Positions 1 through 7,309 of a DNA stretch of 16,285 nucleotides are shown piece by piece. The translations under genes and the position numbers were made by a program. The notes below the pieces were generated by a model. It was not told where the DNA came from, ran no database searches, and worked only from the letters and a program-made list of their open reading frames with translations. Location: positions 1 through 16,285 of the forward strand of contig JBJSXF010000210.1 in the NCBI GenBank assembly GCA_046086225.1, in the 5' to 3' direction. The stretch comes from JBJSXF01 sp046086225 (GTDB lineage: Bacteria > Actinomycetota > Acidimicrobiia > IMCC26256 > PALSA-610). Each line of letters begins with the position of its first letter. Positions within the stretch are counted from its first letter, which is position 1.

Positions 1-1
1 C

Positions 2-547
2 GGCTTCCCCCGCACCATCCAGGACGTGTGGGACCACGCCGACCTCGACGAGGTTCGCAAAGAATGCCGGGCCCAGATCGAGCGGGCGATCTACTGGGGC
101 TTCGACGCCTCGCACCTCGACTCCCACATGGGCACGCTGCAGTTGCGCGCCGACTTCTTCGACGTCTACGTGGAGATGGCGATCGAGTTCGGCCTGCCGT
201 TGCGCATGGCGGGTGCGACTGCGGAGACGCTCGTCGGGTTCCCCTACCGTCGGCTCGCCGCCGAGGAAGGTGTCGTCTTCCCCGACCACTTCGTCTACAC
301 GCGCGTCGGATCGCGCCGGGAGATCGAGAAGACGCTGTTCGACCTGCGCCCGGGGGTCACCGAGGTCTACCTCCACCCCGCGACCGACACCGACGAGCTG
401 CGGGCCTCCCACCCCGACTGGAGCCGCCGGGTCGAGGACCACGCGCTGCTGACCGCCGACCCCGCCTTCGCCGACCTGTTCGAACGGGCCGGCGCGACGC
501 TCATCGGCTACCGCGAGCTGCGCGAGTTGCAGCGCGCCGGAGCGTGA
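2..547 (+). CDS. ChbG/HpnK (YdjC-like) carbohydrate deacetylase, 5'-truncated
   Basis: The frame is open from base 2, so the true start lies outside the window and only the C-terminal part (about 181 codons) is present. HLDSHMGT is the metal-binding His/Asp segment of the ChbG/HpnK deacetylase family, which removes N-acetyl groups from chito-oligosaccharides or related glycolipids. The following segment FFDVYVEMAIEFGLPLR and the later EVYLHPATDTDEL also fit the family. The reading GFPRTIQDVW just inside the window matches the usual approach to the mid-domain, so a start at the internal GTG (base 26) is unlikely. The stop overlaps the next gene by four bases (GTGA), which implies an operon with coupled translation. 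The substrate cannot be told from sequence. Confidence 0.85.
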   Translation, partial: GFPRTIQDVWDHADLDEVRKECRAQIERAIYWGFDASHLDSHMGTLQLRADFFDVYVEMAIEFGLPLRMAGATAETLVGFPYRRLAAEEGVVFPDHFVYTRVGSRREIEKTLFDLRPGVTEVYLHPATDTDELRASHPDWSRRVEDHALLTADPAFADLFERAGATLIGYRELRELQRAGA

Positions 548-1344
548 CGCCCGCCGACCTGGCTGCGCTCTTCGCGGCAGCCCTGCCCGAGGAGAGGCTC
601 ACCGCCGACGAGCTCTCCCACCTCTGCTTCGGCCCCGGCGACGAGATCATCGGCGACGTTCGGGGGGCCGCCACGCTCCAGGTGCACGAGTCCGTCGGCG
701 GGCCGGTCGCCTGGCTCACCGCCCTCGCCGTCGATCCCGCCGAGCAGGGGCACGGCCGCGGACGCGAGCTCGTCACCGCCGTGGTCGAACGCGCCCGGGC
801 CCGCGGCGCCCGCCGACTCGAGCTGGCCGCGGCGGTCCCCCGTTACCTCTGGCCCGGGGTCGACCTCGCCAACACCCGGGCGGGCATGCTCGTCGAGGCC
901 TGCGGCTTCCGGCCCGGACTCCTCGGGATCAACATGGCGATCCCGACCGGATTCCGCCGTGAGCCGCCGACCGGCGTGCTCGTCGAGCGCGAGACCGGCG
1001 CCGGGGCGCACCGGTTCGCCGCCGACCGATTCCCGCACTGGGTTCCCGAGCTCGACCGGTCCGTCGCCCTCGGTACGACGTTCGCGGCCCGCGATCGGGA
1101 CGGCGCCACGATCGCGTTCGGGTGCCACTCGGTCAACCGGGCGGGCTGGATCGGACCGATGGCCACCGATCCCGACCGGCAGGCGACCGGCGTCGGCTCG
1201 GCGGTGATCGCGGCCGTCTGCGCCGACCTCGAGCATCGCGGCTTCACCGAAGGCGAGATCTCGTGGGTGAGCAACCTGCGCTTCTACGGCAAGTGCGGCG
1301 CCCGCGTCTCGCGCGTGTTCCTCGGCGGCTCGCTCGCCTGCTGA
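544..1344 (+). CDS. Tandem GNAT-domain N-acetyltransferase
   Basis: A 266-residue protein with two GNAT folds. The first (about residues 30-120) has LAVDPAEQGHGRGRELV, an acetyl-CoA-binding motif A (Q/R-x-x-G-x-G/A). The second (about 195-260) has MATDPDRQATGVGSAVI followed by the typical terminal SNLRFYGKCGA. The start is GTG at 544, inside the stop of the deacetylase gene (GTGA overlap). A GGAG sits only one base upstream, so initiation probably depends on coupling. The double-GNAT layout resembles mycothiol synthase MshD, and a mycothiol-type amidase is encoded just downstream on the other strand, but specific MshD signatures are not evident. The substrate is unknown. The gene ends 7 bases from the convergent SCP2-like gene. 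Confidence 0.8.
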   Translation: MTPADLAALFAAALPEERLTADELSHLCFGPGDEIIGDVRGAATLQVHESVGGPVAWLTALAVDPAEQGHGRGRELVTAVVERARARGARRLELAAAVPRYLWPGVDLANTRAGMLVEACGFRPGLLGINMAIPTGFRREPPTGVLVERETGAGAHRFAADRFPHWVPELDRSVALGTTFAARDRDGATIAFGCHSVNRAGWIGPMATDPDRQATGVGSAVIAAVCADLEHRGFTEGEISWVSNLRFYGKCGARVSRVFLGGSLAC

Positions 1345-1351
1345 CCGCCGC

Positions 1352-1654
1352 TCAATCGGGCAGCAACCGGCCGACCGCGAGGACCGGGCTCCGACCCGAC
1401 ACGAGCGGCAGCACCCGCAGCAGCGCACCGGGGTCGCCGGAGACCTTCACCTGACCCCGCATGAAGCCCACCGAGAGGTCGAGGTCGCCGGCGGCGAGGG
1501 CATCGGCATCGGCCGGAGTCGCGGTGAACGAAACGTCGGCCGGCTCGGGCGCCCCCCCGTCGCCCCGTGCGCCGACGCCGCCGGTCGGGTCGAGTCGGGT
1601 CCAGGCCCGGCCCCGTTCGGTGCGCCCGGACGCCACCACGAACTCAACCAGCAC
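1352..1654 (-). CDS. Small SCP2 sterol-binding-domain-like protein
   Basis: About 100 residues. The C-terminal half, LDLSVGFMRGQVKVSGD followed by a Leu-rich helix, resembles the SCP2 core pattern (FM-x-G-x-x-K-V-x-G-D) of the lipid carrier fold. The N-terminal half has alternating strands (VLVEFVVASGRTERGRAW). The chosen start is GTG at 1654, which overlaps the end of the mca-like gene by 11 bases. The frame stays open further upstream, but that part is antisense-like noise over mca. It is the third gene of a minus-strand operon (cyclase, mca, this gene). SCP2-like proteins of this size bind hydrophobic ligands; no catalytic residues are apparent and the ligand is unknown. Confidence 0.6.
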   Translation of the reverse strand: MLVEFVVASGRTERGRAWTRLDPTGGVGARGDGGAPEPADVSFTATPADADALAAGDLDLSVGFMRGQVKVSGDPGALLRVLPLVSGRSPVLAVGRLLPD

Positions 1655-2531
1655 CGAGTCGCTCCCGGATCCCGGCGAACAGGTCGTCCTCGTACTCGCC
1701 GCCGGCACGGGCGACGTCGACGAGCGACCGCGCGAGGGTGAACTCCTCCCACGGGAACACCTCCCGGATGACGTCGTCGGGCAGCCGCATCCAGAACCCG
1801 TTCGGGTCGACCTGAGTGCGGTGCGCGAGCAAGGCCTCCCGCCGCTTGTGGAGGAAGTCACCGACGTCGATCAGGGTCGTGAACTCGTCGGGCCGCTCGG
1901 CATCGAAGCCGCGCTCGAACCACGACGTGTACGGGCTCTCCTCGCCCCGACGTTCGAACGCGGCGTGCAGCGCCCGCACCCGGGCCGCCGACCACGACAC
2001 GTAGTAGAGCTTCAGGGGCGACCACGGCTCGCCGAGTTCGGGGTAGGCCTCAGGGTCGCCCGCCAGCTCGAACGCCGGGCCCGAGATCTCGTGCACCCGG
2101 ATGTGATCGGGGTGCGGGTAGAAGTGCCGGTCGTCGCGGTAGGTGATGATCACCTGGGGTCGCTCGGCCCGGATGATGGCGACCAGGCGGCCGACCGCCT
2201 CCTCGAGCGGGGCGTTGGCGAAGTTGTCGGCCCGGGCGTTGGGCTCCGTATCGGGCATGCCGCTGTCGTGGTACCCGAGGAGGTGCAGCGCCCCGTAGCC
2301 GAGCACCCGTACGCTCTCGCGCAGCTCGGCCATCCGCAGCTCGTGGAGTTCGGCCGCAGTGGCGGGCGGCGGTACGGCCGGGTTCAGGATGTCGCCCGCC
2401 TCACCCCCGGTGCAGCAGACGAGGACGTTGTGCACGCCTTCGGCGGCGTAACGCGCCGTCGTACCTGCACCCTTCGACGCCTCGTCGTCGGGGTGGGCGT
2501 GAACCTGGAGCAGGGTGAGGCGGTCGGCCAC
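1644..2531 (-). CDS. mca: Mca-like mycothiol S-conjugate amidase (PIG-L/LmbE family)
   Basis: A 295-residue protein of the PIG-L (GlcNAc-PI de-N-acetylase) family. HAHPDDE (residues 11-17) and PHPDH (139-143) supply the zinc ligands H13, D16 and H143 known from MshB and Mca, and D15 is the expected general base. CTGGEAGDILNPA (40-52) and EPWSPLKLYY match Mca, which cleaves mycothiol-drug conjugates to release mercapturic acids, better than MshB. The start is GTG at 2531, ten bases after the cyclase stop. No good Shine-Dalgarno is visible, so coupling is likely. It lies between the cyclase and SCP2-like genes in one operon. Mca versus MshB cannot be settled without comparing homologs. Either assignment implies that the host makes mycothiol. 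Confidence 0.85.
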   Translation of the reverse strand: MADRLTLLQVHAHPDDEASKGAGTTARYAAEGVHNVLVCCTGGEAGDILNPAVPPPATAAELHELRMAELRESVRVLGYGALHLLGYHDSGMPDTEPNARADNFANAPLEEAVGRLVAIIRAERPQVIITYRDDRHFYPHPDHIRVHEISGPAFELAGDPEAYPELGEPWSPLKLYYVSWSAARVRALHAAFERRGEESPYTSWFERGFDAERPDEFTTLIDVGDFLHKRREALLAHRTQVDPNGFWMRLPDDVIREVFPWEEFTLARSLVDVARAGGEYEDDLFAGIRERLGAG

Positions 2532-2541
2532 GACTGCGACC

Positions 2542-3573
2542 CTACCGGGCACCCTCCAGGCGGACGATCCCGACCTCACCGATGCCGCGCAGCCGCCGCG
2601 ATCCGAGATCGGTCCAGCGGAAGCGGTCATCACCGAGGGCAGCGCGCAGGTCGCTCGGGGCGAGCGCGGTGTCGGGGTCGGCGAGCTCGGCGAGCCGGTG
2701 GGCGAGGTTGACGACCGGGCCGTACACGTCGCCGGCGTGGGGCACCACCGGACCGGCCGCCACCCCGACCCGCACCGGGAGTAGCCCGTTGCCCTCCCGC
2801 CCGAGATCGCGCAGGGCGAGCGCGATCTCGGCGGCCCGGTCGGGCAGGGCGACGAACATCACCTCGTCGCCGATGGTCTTCACGACCCGACCGCCGCCGG
2901 CACTCACCGTGTCGAAAGCCTCGGCGTCCCAGCGGGTGACGAGCTCGGCCAGCTCGTCGACCTCGAGCCGGGCGCTCGTGGCGGTGAAGCCGGCCAGGTC
3001 GGCGAAGCCGACGCCGATCGGGAGATCCGGCGTCGCCGCCAGCGCGCCGCGCACCCACAGCGCAGCCCGGAGCTGCATTCGGTGCTCGTAATCGATGAGC
3101 GCCGAGAGGTCCTCCCAGCGCACGAGCTCGGAGAGCATCAGCGCGACTTCCTCCGAGGTGAGACCGGTCTCGCCGAGCCGGGCGACGAGCTCGAGGAGCG
3201 CCTCGGCCTCGACGATCGCGATGCGCGCCATCGCCGCGCTCACCGCCTGGATCTGCTGTACGAACGACTCGGGAGCCACGTCGGCGACCGCGAGCCGTTC
3301 GGCGAGGAGGCGCGCTGCGGCGAGATCCCGCGCCGTGAACGACGTCGCGCCCTCGGGGAGATCGGCGAAGCCGAGGGCGCGCCAAAAGCGCAGGAGGAGC
3401 TGCTCGTCGAGTCCGGTCGCCGCCGCGAGCGCGGCCGCGTCGTACTCGGGCACGTCGGGCAGGAGAATCCGATCGAGGACGAGCAACGGGAGCCGTCCGT
3501 CGCGCGCCGCCCGCTCGATGTCCGCTTCGGTGGCGCCGGCAGCCCGGAGAAAGGCGTGCAGGTCGCGGTTCAC
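2542..3573 (-). CDS. Class III adenylate cyclase with N-terminal helical regulatory domain
   Basis: A 343-residue protein. Residues 1-165 are helical (LRFWRALGFADLPEGATSFT) and resemble the N-terminal regulatory domain of actinobacterial cyclases such as Rv1264, which is a pH sensor. Residues 185-340 form a class III cyclase domain with all expected catalytic residues: metal-binding D192 (FADLAGFT) and D236 (IGDEVMF), substrate-selecting K232 and D282 (GDVYG), and transition-state N289 and R293 (VNLAHR). The K/D pair predicts ATP rather than GTP as substrate. No membrane segment is visible, so the enzyme should be cytosolic. The start is GTG at 3573, since upstream frame continues only antisense to the VanW gene. 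It is the first gene of the cyclase-mca-SCP2 operon and probably leaderless. Confidence 0.88.
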   Translation of the reverse strand: MNRDLHAFLRAAGATEADIERAARDGRLPLLVLDRILLPDVPEYDAAALAAATGLDEQLLLRFWRALGFADLPEGATSFTARDLAAARLLAERLAVADVAPESFVQQIQAVSAAMARIAIVEAEALLELVARLGETGLTSEEVALMLSELVRWEDLSALIDYEHRMQLRAALWVRGALAATPDLPIGVGFADLAGFTATSARLEVDELAELVTRWDAEAFDTVSAGGGRVVKTIGDEVMFVALPDRAAEIALALRDLGREGNGLLPVRVGVAAGPVVPHAGDVYGPVVNLAHRLAELADPDTALAPSDLRAALGDDRFRWTDLGSRRLRGIGEVGIVRLEGAR

Positions 3574-3603
3574 CCCGACATTGTCATCGCTAACCTCACT
3601 CCG
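3574..3603. promoter_or_regulatory. 30-bp divergent promoter region between cyclase and VanW genes
   Basis: The gap between the two divergent start codons is only 30 bases. On the plus strand TAACCT (3591-3596) matches the actinobacterial TANNNT -10 and ends seven bases before ATG 3604. On the minus strand GACAAT (3585-3580) is a weaker -10 that ends six bases before GTG 3573. Both positions predict transcription starting at or next to the start codon, that is, leaderless mRNAs. Neither gene has a Shine-Dalgarno sequence, which agrees. The -35 regions would lie inside the opposite genes. Confidence 0.45.
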
Positions 3604-5472
3604 ATGGTGAACCTGCCGCGCCCGCACACCCGGACGCAGTGGGTTCTCGTCGGGTTCGCGGGGGCCGTGGGCGCCCTTGTCACCCTCCTGGCCCTCGTCT
3701 CCTTCGCCGAACACCGGATCTGGGCGGGCAAGGTCCTCCCCGGGATCGAGGTCGCCGACACCGACGTCGGCGGCCTCTCCGAAGCCGATCTCCGGGCCGC
3801 CGTGGACGGGATCGCGAAGGAGCTGCAGACCACGCTGATCAAGGGCCGGACCGCCGACCGGGTCCTCACCCTCGATCCCCGGATCCTCGGCCTGACCGTC
3901 GATCGGGAGGCCACGATCCGGGCGGTGACGGGCGCCGGGCGAGACGACAACCCGCTCGCCTCCGGACTGGGAACGGTGCTCCGCTGGTTCCGCCCCGACC
4001 GAGTCCGCCCGGTCGTCGCCTACGACCGGGCGAGCCTCGAGGGCGTCCTCGACGGTTGGACTCGCGGTCTGCGCAGCGGTCTGGTCGAGGGCGGCCTGCG
4101 CTTCGAGGGGGCTGAAGTCGTGACGATCGACCCCCGACCCGGCGACGGGCTCGACCGCGAGCAGGCCCGCACCCGGGTCGAGACGGCCCTCCTCAGCACC
4201 GGCGCGGCGCGCGAGTTCGCGCTGCCCGTCGGCCCCGTCGATCCCGCGGTCGGGGCCGAGGCGGTTGCGGCCGCGGCGGCCCGGGCCCGCCGTCTCCTCG
4301 TCGGACCGGTCGAGATCGTTGCGAACGGGAAGCGGGTGCGCATCGAGCCGGAAACTCTGGGCGAAATGCTCTCGGCCCGCCCCGACGGCGAGCGCCTCGC
4401 GCTCGTGATCGACCCGCAGGCACTCCGCTCGGCGATCACGCCGTTGCTCGCCGGGTTCGAAACCCAACCACGAGCAGCCGGCTTCTCGGTCAACCCCGAC
4501 GGCAGCGTGACCGTCGTGCCCTCGCAGGACGGCACGGTCGTCGACCTCGGGCTGACGGCCAACCGGATCCTCGCCGGGGAGCGGATCGCCCGCCTCGCGG
4601 TCCGCCGGGTGCACCCCGAGCGGGACACCGAGTGGGCCCGCCGCCTCGGCATCACCCGTCAGGTGTCTTCGTTCACGACCAACTTCACCCCCGGACAGCC
4701 GCGCGTCATCAATATCCAGACCGCCGCCCGCGCGCTCGACGGCGCCGTGGTTCCCCCGGGGGCGACCTTCTCGCTCAACGAACACGTCGGGCCCCGCACC
4801 CCGGACAAGGGGTACGTGAAGGCGCCGATCCTCGTGAACGACGGCTACGGCGAGGACTACGGCGGCGGGGTGAGCCAGATCGCGACGACGCTCTTCAACG
4901 CGGTGTTCTTCGGCGGATACGTCGACGTCGAGCATGCTGCGCACCGCTTCTACATCAGCCGCTACCCGATGGGCCGTGAGGCGACGATCAATTACCCATC
5001 GATCGACGTCAAGTTCCGCAACAACACGAAGTACGGCGTGCTCATCCGGGCCTGGTACACCGACTCGTCGATCACCATCGCCTTCTTCGGCAACAACGAG
5101 GGCCGGGTGGTCCGCGAGGAGGACCGCGAGATCGTGCAGGAGACCGCGCCGAGCGACGAGCTCATCGAGTGCCCGGTCGAGGACCCCGAGGACGATCCCG
5201 ACGGCCTGTGCGCGGGCCTCGCCGCCGGCGAGCGGGTCCTCGTACGCGACGGCATCACCGGATACGACGTCCGGTTCGCCCGGGTGATCGAGCAGCCGGG
5301 GAAGCCGACCCGCCGGGAGCAGTACTCGGTGCGCTACCCGATGCTGCCCGTGCGCTACCTCGTGGGCACCACACCCGCCACCACGACCACGACGACCCCC
5401 CGGCCCGGCCCGTCGACGACCACCACGACGAAGCCGTCCACCACGACAACCCCGACCACGGTCGGCGGCTGA
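3604..5472 (+). CDS. Membrane-anchored VanW-family protein with peptidoglycan-binding-like region
   Basis: A 622-residue protein. One hydrophobic segment (about residues 13-34, WVLVGFAGAVGALVTLLALV) anchors it with the bulk outside the cell. Residues 40-340 hold VLPGIEVADTDVGGLSEADL and two related alpha/beta stretches typical of the PG_binding_4 domains found with VanW. Residues 352-500 are the VanW domain (TTNFTPGQPRVINIQ, LDGAVVPPGATFSLNEHVG, GGGVSQIATTLFNAVFFGG, RYPMGREATI). The tail (590-622) is a low-complexity Thr/Pro stretch, a likely flexible or glycosylated extracellular linker. VanW proteins have no settled biochemical role but associate with peptidoglycan. The start ATG 3604 is followed at once by GTG; either could be used and the mRNA may be leaderless. 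Confidence 0.88.
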   Translation: MVNLPRPHTRTQWVLVGFAGAVGALVTLLALVSFAEHRIWAGKVLPGIEVADTDVGGLSEADLRAAVDGIAKELQTTLIKGRTADRVLTLDPRILGLTVDREATIRAVTGAGRDDNPLASGLGTVLRWFRPDRVRPVVAYDRASLEGVLDGWTRGLRSGLVEGGLRFEGAEVVTIDPRPGDGLDREQARTRVETALLSTGAAREFALPVGPVDPAVGAEAVAAAAARARRLLVGPVEIVANGKRVRIEPETLGEMLSARPDGERLALVIDPQALRSAITPLLAGFETQPRAAGFSVNPDGSVTVVPSQDGTVVDLGLTANRILAGERIARLAVRRVHPERDTEWARRLGITRQVSSFTTNFTPGQPRVINIQTAARALDGAVVPPGATFSLNEHVGPRTPDKGYVKAPILVNDGYGEDYGGGVSQIATTLFNAVFFGGYVDVEHAAHRFYISRYPMGREATINYPSIDVKFRNNTKYGVLIRAWYTDSSITIAFFGNNEGRVVREEDREIVQETAPSDELIECPVEDPEDDPDGLCAGLAAGERVLVRDGITGYDVRFARVIEQPGKPTRREQYSVRYPMLPVRYLVGTTPATTTTTTPRPGPSTTTTTKPSTTTTPTTVGG

Positions 5473-5477
5473 TCCGA

Positions 5478-5496
5478 CCGGGCGGGCCCCGCCCGG
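5478..5496 (+). terminator. Strong hairpin after the VanW gene
   Basis: A perfect 9-bp inverted repeat, CCGGGCGGG and CCCGCCCGG around one central base, begins five bases past the VanW stop codon. As RNA it would form an 8-bp GC stem with a GCC loop. There is no U-tract, which is common for actinobacterial terminators but makes the call tentative. Confidence 0.4.
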
Positions 5497-5576
5497 CCAC
5501 CCGTCCGACCCCCCACCCCGGCTCGGAATCCCGGCCCGGGCCCCCGGGTCGAACGCCCCAATTCCACGCTTCGCGC

Positions 5577-5604
5577 TCAAGAGTTCACTCTCCGTACCCG
5601 ATAT
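5577..5604 (+). promoter_or_regulatory. Candidate sigma-D/FliA-type promoter of the propeller-CAP gene
   Basis: TCAA (5577-5580), 16 bases, then CCCGATAT (5597-5604). The flagellar sigma factor consensus in Bacillus subtilis is TAAA-N15/16-GCCGATAT and E. coli FliA recognises a GCCGATAA -10, so the -35 matches at three of four positions and the -10 at seven of eight. The predicted start of transcription, near 5611, leaves a 5' leader of about 35-40 bases before the gene. The rest of the 172-base gap holds the hairpin at 5478-5496 and otherwise nothing I can identify. Confidence 0.45.
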
Positions 5605-5644
5605 CACCGTTCGGGAGCAGGCGTACGGGAGCGAACGAACGGGA

Positions 5645-7000
5645 ATGGACATGGGACACTCGTGGTCTCGAACGCGGTCACGCACGGCTTCAGCACTGCT
5701 GGCCACCTTGACCTTGGCCGGCGCCGCAGTGGCGGGCTCGGGCGTCAGCGCCGGGGCCGCCGCTCCGGCCCCGATCGCAGTCGCCGCGGCCAGCAAGGCG
5801 GGAGCGATCAGCGCACCGATCTCGGGGATCGCCCCCACCCCGACCGGCGACGGGCTGTGGCGGGTCACCAAGACCGGCCGGGTCTACGCAACCGGCGACG
5901 CGCTCTTCCTCGGATCGGCCACCGGGAAGCACGCCCCCGTGGTTGGCATCGCCGCAACCCCGAGCGGTCACGGCTACTGGCTCGTCGGCCGGGACGGGTC
6001 GGTCTGGGGCTTCGGCGACGCCGTCGTCGCCGGATCGCTCGCCGGCCGCCGCATATCCCGACCGATCGTCGGCATCGCCGCCGCGGCACGCGGCTACTGG
6101 GTCGTCGCCGACGACGGCGGTGTGTACGCCTTCGGTGGCGCGCCGAACCGTGGCTCCACCCGGAACCGCACCCCGCGACCCCGGATCGTCGGAATCGCCG
6201 CGAACGCCTACGGCTCCGGCTACCGACTGCTGGCCCGCAACGGCGAGGTGTTCGGCTTCGCTTCTCGGTTCCGTGGCTCGCTCGGCGGGCGGAAGCTCCC
6301 GAAGCCCGCCGCGGCGATCGCGACCAACCCTCGCAACGACGGCTACGCCGTCGTCCTCGAGGACGGCACCGTCACCACCTTCAGCAGCGGCTTCTACGGC
6401 TCGGCCACCTACACGTGCCCGCGCGCGACCACGATCGGCCTCGCCTACACCGATGCCGCCGCCGGGTACTTCATCGGCTTCGCCAACGGACGGACCGATG
6501 CCTACTCGCCGACCCACCGCCCCGCTGACTGCGTGCTGCCGCTCGGTGAGCGCATCAAGGCGATGCAGCGGGACCTGCTCGAACGCATCAACCAGGAGCG
6601 CGCGGCCCGTGGTCTCGCCCCGCTCGCCTGGGACGGCACCCTCGCCCGCTACGCCTCGGCCTGGTCGAACTCGATGGCGGAGTACGGGTTCGGGCACCAG
6701 AACCTCGGATTGCTCCCGATCACCTACCGCTACACGGGTGAGAACATCGCCTCGGGCGACAAGGGCGTGACGGTCGGCTCGCTGCACGCGGCGCTGATGC
6801 GCTCCGACGGGCACCGGGCCAACATGCTCGCCCCCGGGTTCACCCACATCGGGATCGGGGTCACGTGCAGTTCGACCGGGAAGATCTTCATCACCGAGGA
6901 CTTCTCCCGCCCGACCTTCGCCGGCTACCCGCCGCCGTGGGCGGCGACGCCGCCCGCGGCACCGATCGTGCGGAGCGACGCCGGGTCGTTCTCCTGCTGA
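5645..7000 (+). CDS. Secreted beta-propeller plus CAP (SCP/PR-1) domain protein
   Basis: A 451-residue protein. Residues 1-42 form a signal peptide: RSRTR, a hydrophobic stretch, then Ala-rich SAGAAA. Residues about 55-290 hold roughly five to six blade repeats with the pattern G-I-A-x-x-P-x-G-x-G-Y-W-x-V-x-x-D-G-x-V-x-x-F-G, for example GIAATPSGHGYWLVGRDG. Residues about 305-430 are a CAP domain (INQERAARGLAPLAWDGTLA, GHQNLG, GENIASG, SDGHRANMLAPGFTHIGIGV) with the His/Glu residues of the family cavity. The pairing suggests an extracellular binding or hydrolytic protein whose substrate is not known. ATG 5645 and ATG 5651 are both possible; GGGA at 5641-5644 is better spaced for 5651. A FliA-like promoter lies upstream. 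Confidence 0.85.
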   Translation: MDMGHSWSRTRSRTASALLATLTLAGAAVAGSGVSAGAAAPAPIAVAAASKAGAISAPISGIAPTPTGDGLWRVTKTGRVYATGDALFLGSATGKHAPVVGIAATPSGHGYWLVGRDGSVWGFGDAVVAGSLAGRRISRPIVGIAAAARGYWVVADDGGVYAFGGAPNRGSTRNRTPRPRIVGIAANAYGSGYRLLARNGEVFGFASRFRGSLGGRKLPKPAAAIATNPRNDGYAVVLEDGTVTTFSSGFYGSATYTCPRATTIGLAYTDAAAGYFIGFANGRTDAYSPTHRPADCVLPLGERIKAMQRDLLERINQERAARGLAPLAWDGTLARYASAWSNSMAEYGFGHQNLGLLPITYRYTGENIASGDKGVTVGSLHAALMRSDGHRANMLAPGFTHIGIGVTCSSTGKIFITEDFSRPTFAGYPPPWAATPPAAPIVRSDAGSFSC

Positions 7001-7016
7001 GCCGGGGACTTCCGGC
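7001..7016 (+). terminator. Weak hairpin after the propeller-CAP gene
   Basis: GCCGG (7001-7005), a six-base loop, then CCGGC (7012-7016), starting right after the stop codon. It is short and has no U-tract, so it is a candidate only. Confidence 0.22.
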
Positions 7017-7041
7017 CCGTCCGGCCGAGCATCCGGGGCCC

Positions 7042-7060
7042 TAGCGTCCGATGCGGAGGT
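7042..7060 (+). promoter_or_regulatory. -10-like element and Shine-Dalgarno of the small Cys-rich gene
   Basis: TAGCGT (7042-7047) matches TANNNT, and GGAGGT (7055-7060) is a near-perfect ribosome-binding site nine bases before ATG 7070. The ribosome site firmly sets the start. The -10 is suggestive only because no -35 is recognisable. Confidence 0.45.
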
Positions 7061-7069
7061 GAGCGCCGG

Positions 7070-7309
7070 ATGCCGGAGGAGCCGCACCTGCTCGGGGTGC
7101 CCGTCGTCCGCTTCCCGACGTGCGGCTCCGACCGGTTGCGACCGGTCGCCGAAGCGGGCGGCAGCGATCTCCACTTCCTGTGCGCCGATTGCGCCCGGTG
7201 CCGGCGAGTCGAGCTCGGTTGGGTGCACCGGGTGAATCCCGGCACCTGCCGGGGCTGCCCGGCCCACTCGGTGCGCGCCGTCGCCTACGCCGCCGACCAC
7301 CCCGCCTGA
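7070..7309 (+). CDS. Small Cys-rich (putative zinc-binding) protein of unknown function
   Basis: A 79-residue protein with six cysteines: C18 (FPTCGSD), C38-x2-C41-x2-C44 (FLCADCARCRRVELGWVHRV) and C60-x2-C63 (TCRGCP). The CxxC pairs suggest a zinc-ribbon-like fold. The first knuckle has a single Cys where a CxxC might be expected, so it may be degenerate. The segment VELGWVHRV is well formed and looks conserved, and the strong ribosome-binding site (GGAGGT) supports a real gene. It may be co-transcribed with the propeller-CAP gene 69 bases upstream. Its 3' end overlaps the convergent USP-like gene by 25 bases. I do not recognise a function. Confidence 0.7.
   Translation: MPEEPHLLGVPVVRFPTCGSDRLRPVAEAGGSDLHFLCADCARCRRVELGWVHRVNPGTCRGCPAHSVRAVAYAADHPA

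Noticed and set aside
544..1344. Calling the double-GNAT protein MshD (mycothiol synthase)
   Set aside because: The two-domain layout and nearby mca are suggestive, but the protein is shorter than usual MshD, sits in a different operon and lacks motifs I could tie to MshD.
1644..2531. Calling the PIG-L protein MshB instead of Mca
   Set aside because: CTGGEAGDILNPA and the EPWSPLKLYY segment fit Mca better, though the catalytic motif is shared.
5473..5644. c-di-AMP (ydaO-type) riboswitch upstream of the propeller-CAP gene
   Set aside because: Such elements precede cell-wall hydrolase genes in Actinobacteria, but I do not find its conserved GGGGA/CCGAA-type core here, and the promoter-like motif falls within the gap.
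3574..5871. Very long minus-strand open frame continuing upstream of the cyclase across the VanW gene
   Set aside because: It is antisense to a clear VanW protein and its translation is low-complexity Arg/Gly/Ala/Asp sequence with no domain. Lack of stops is a by-product of high GC.
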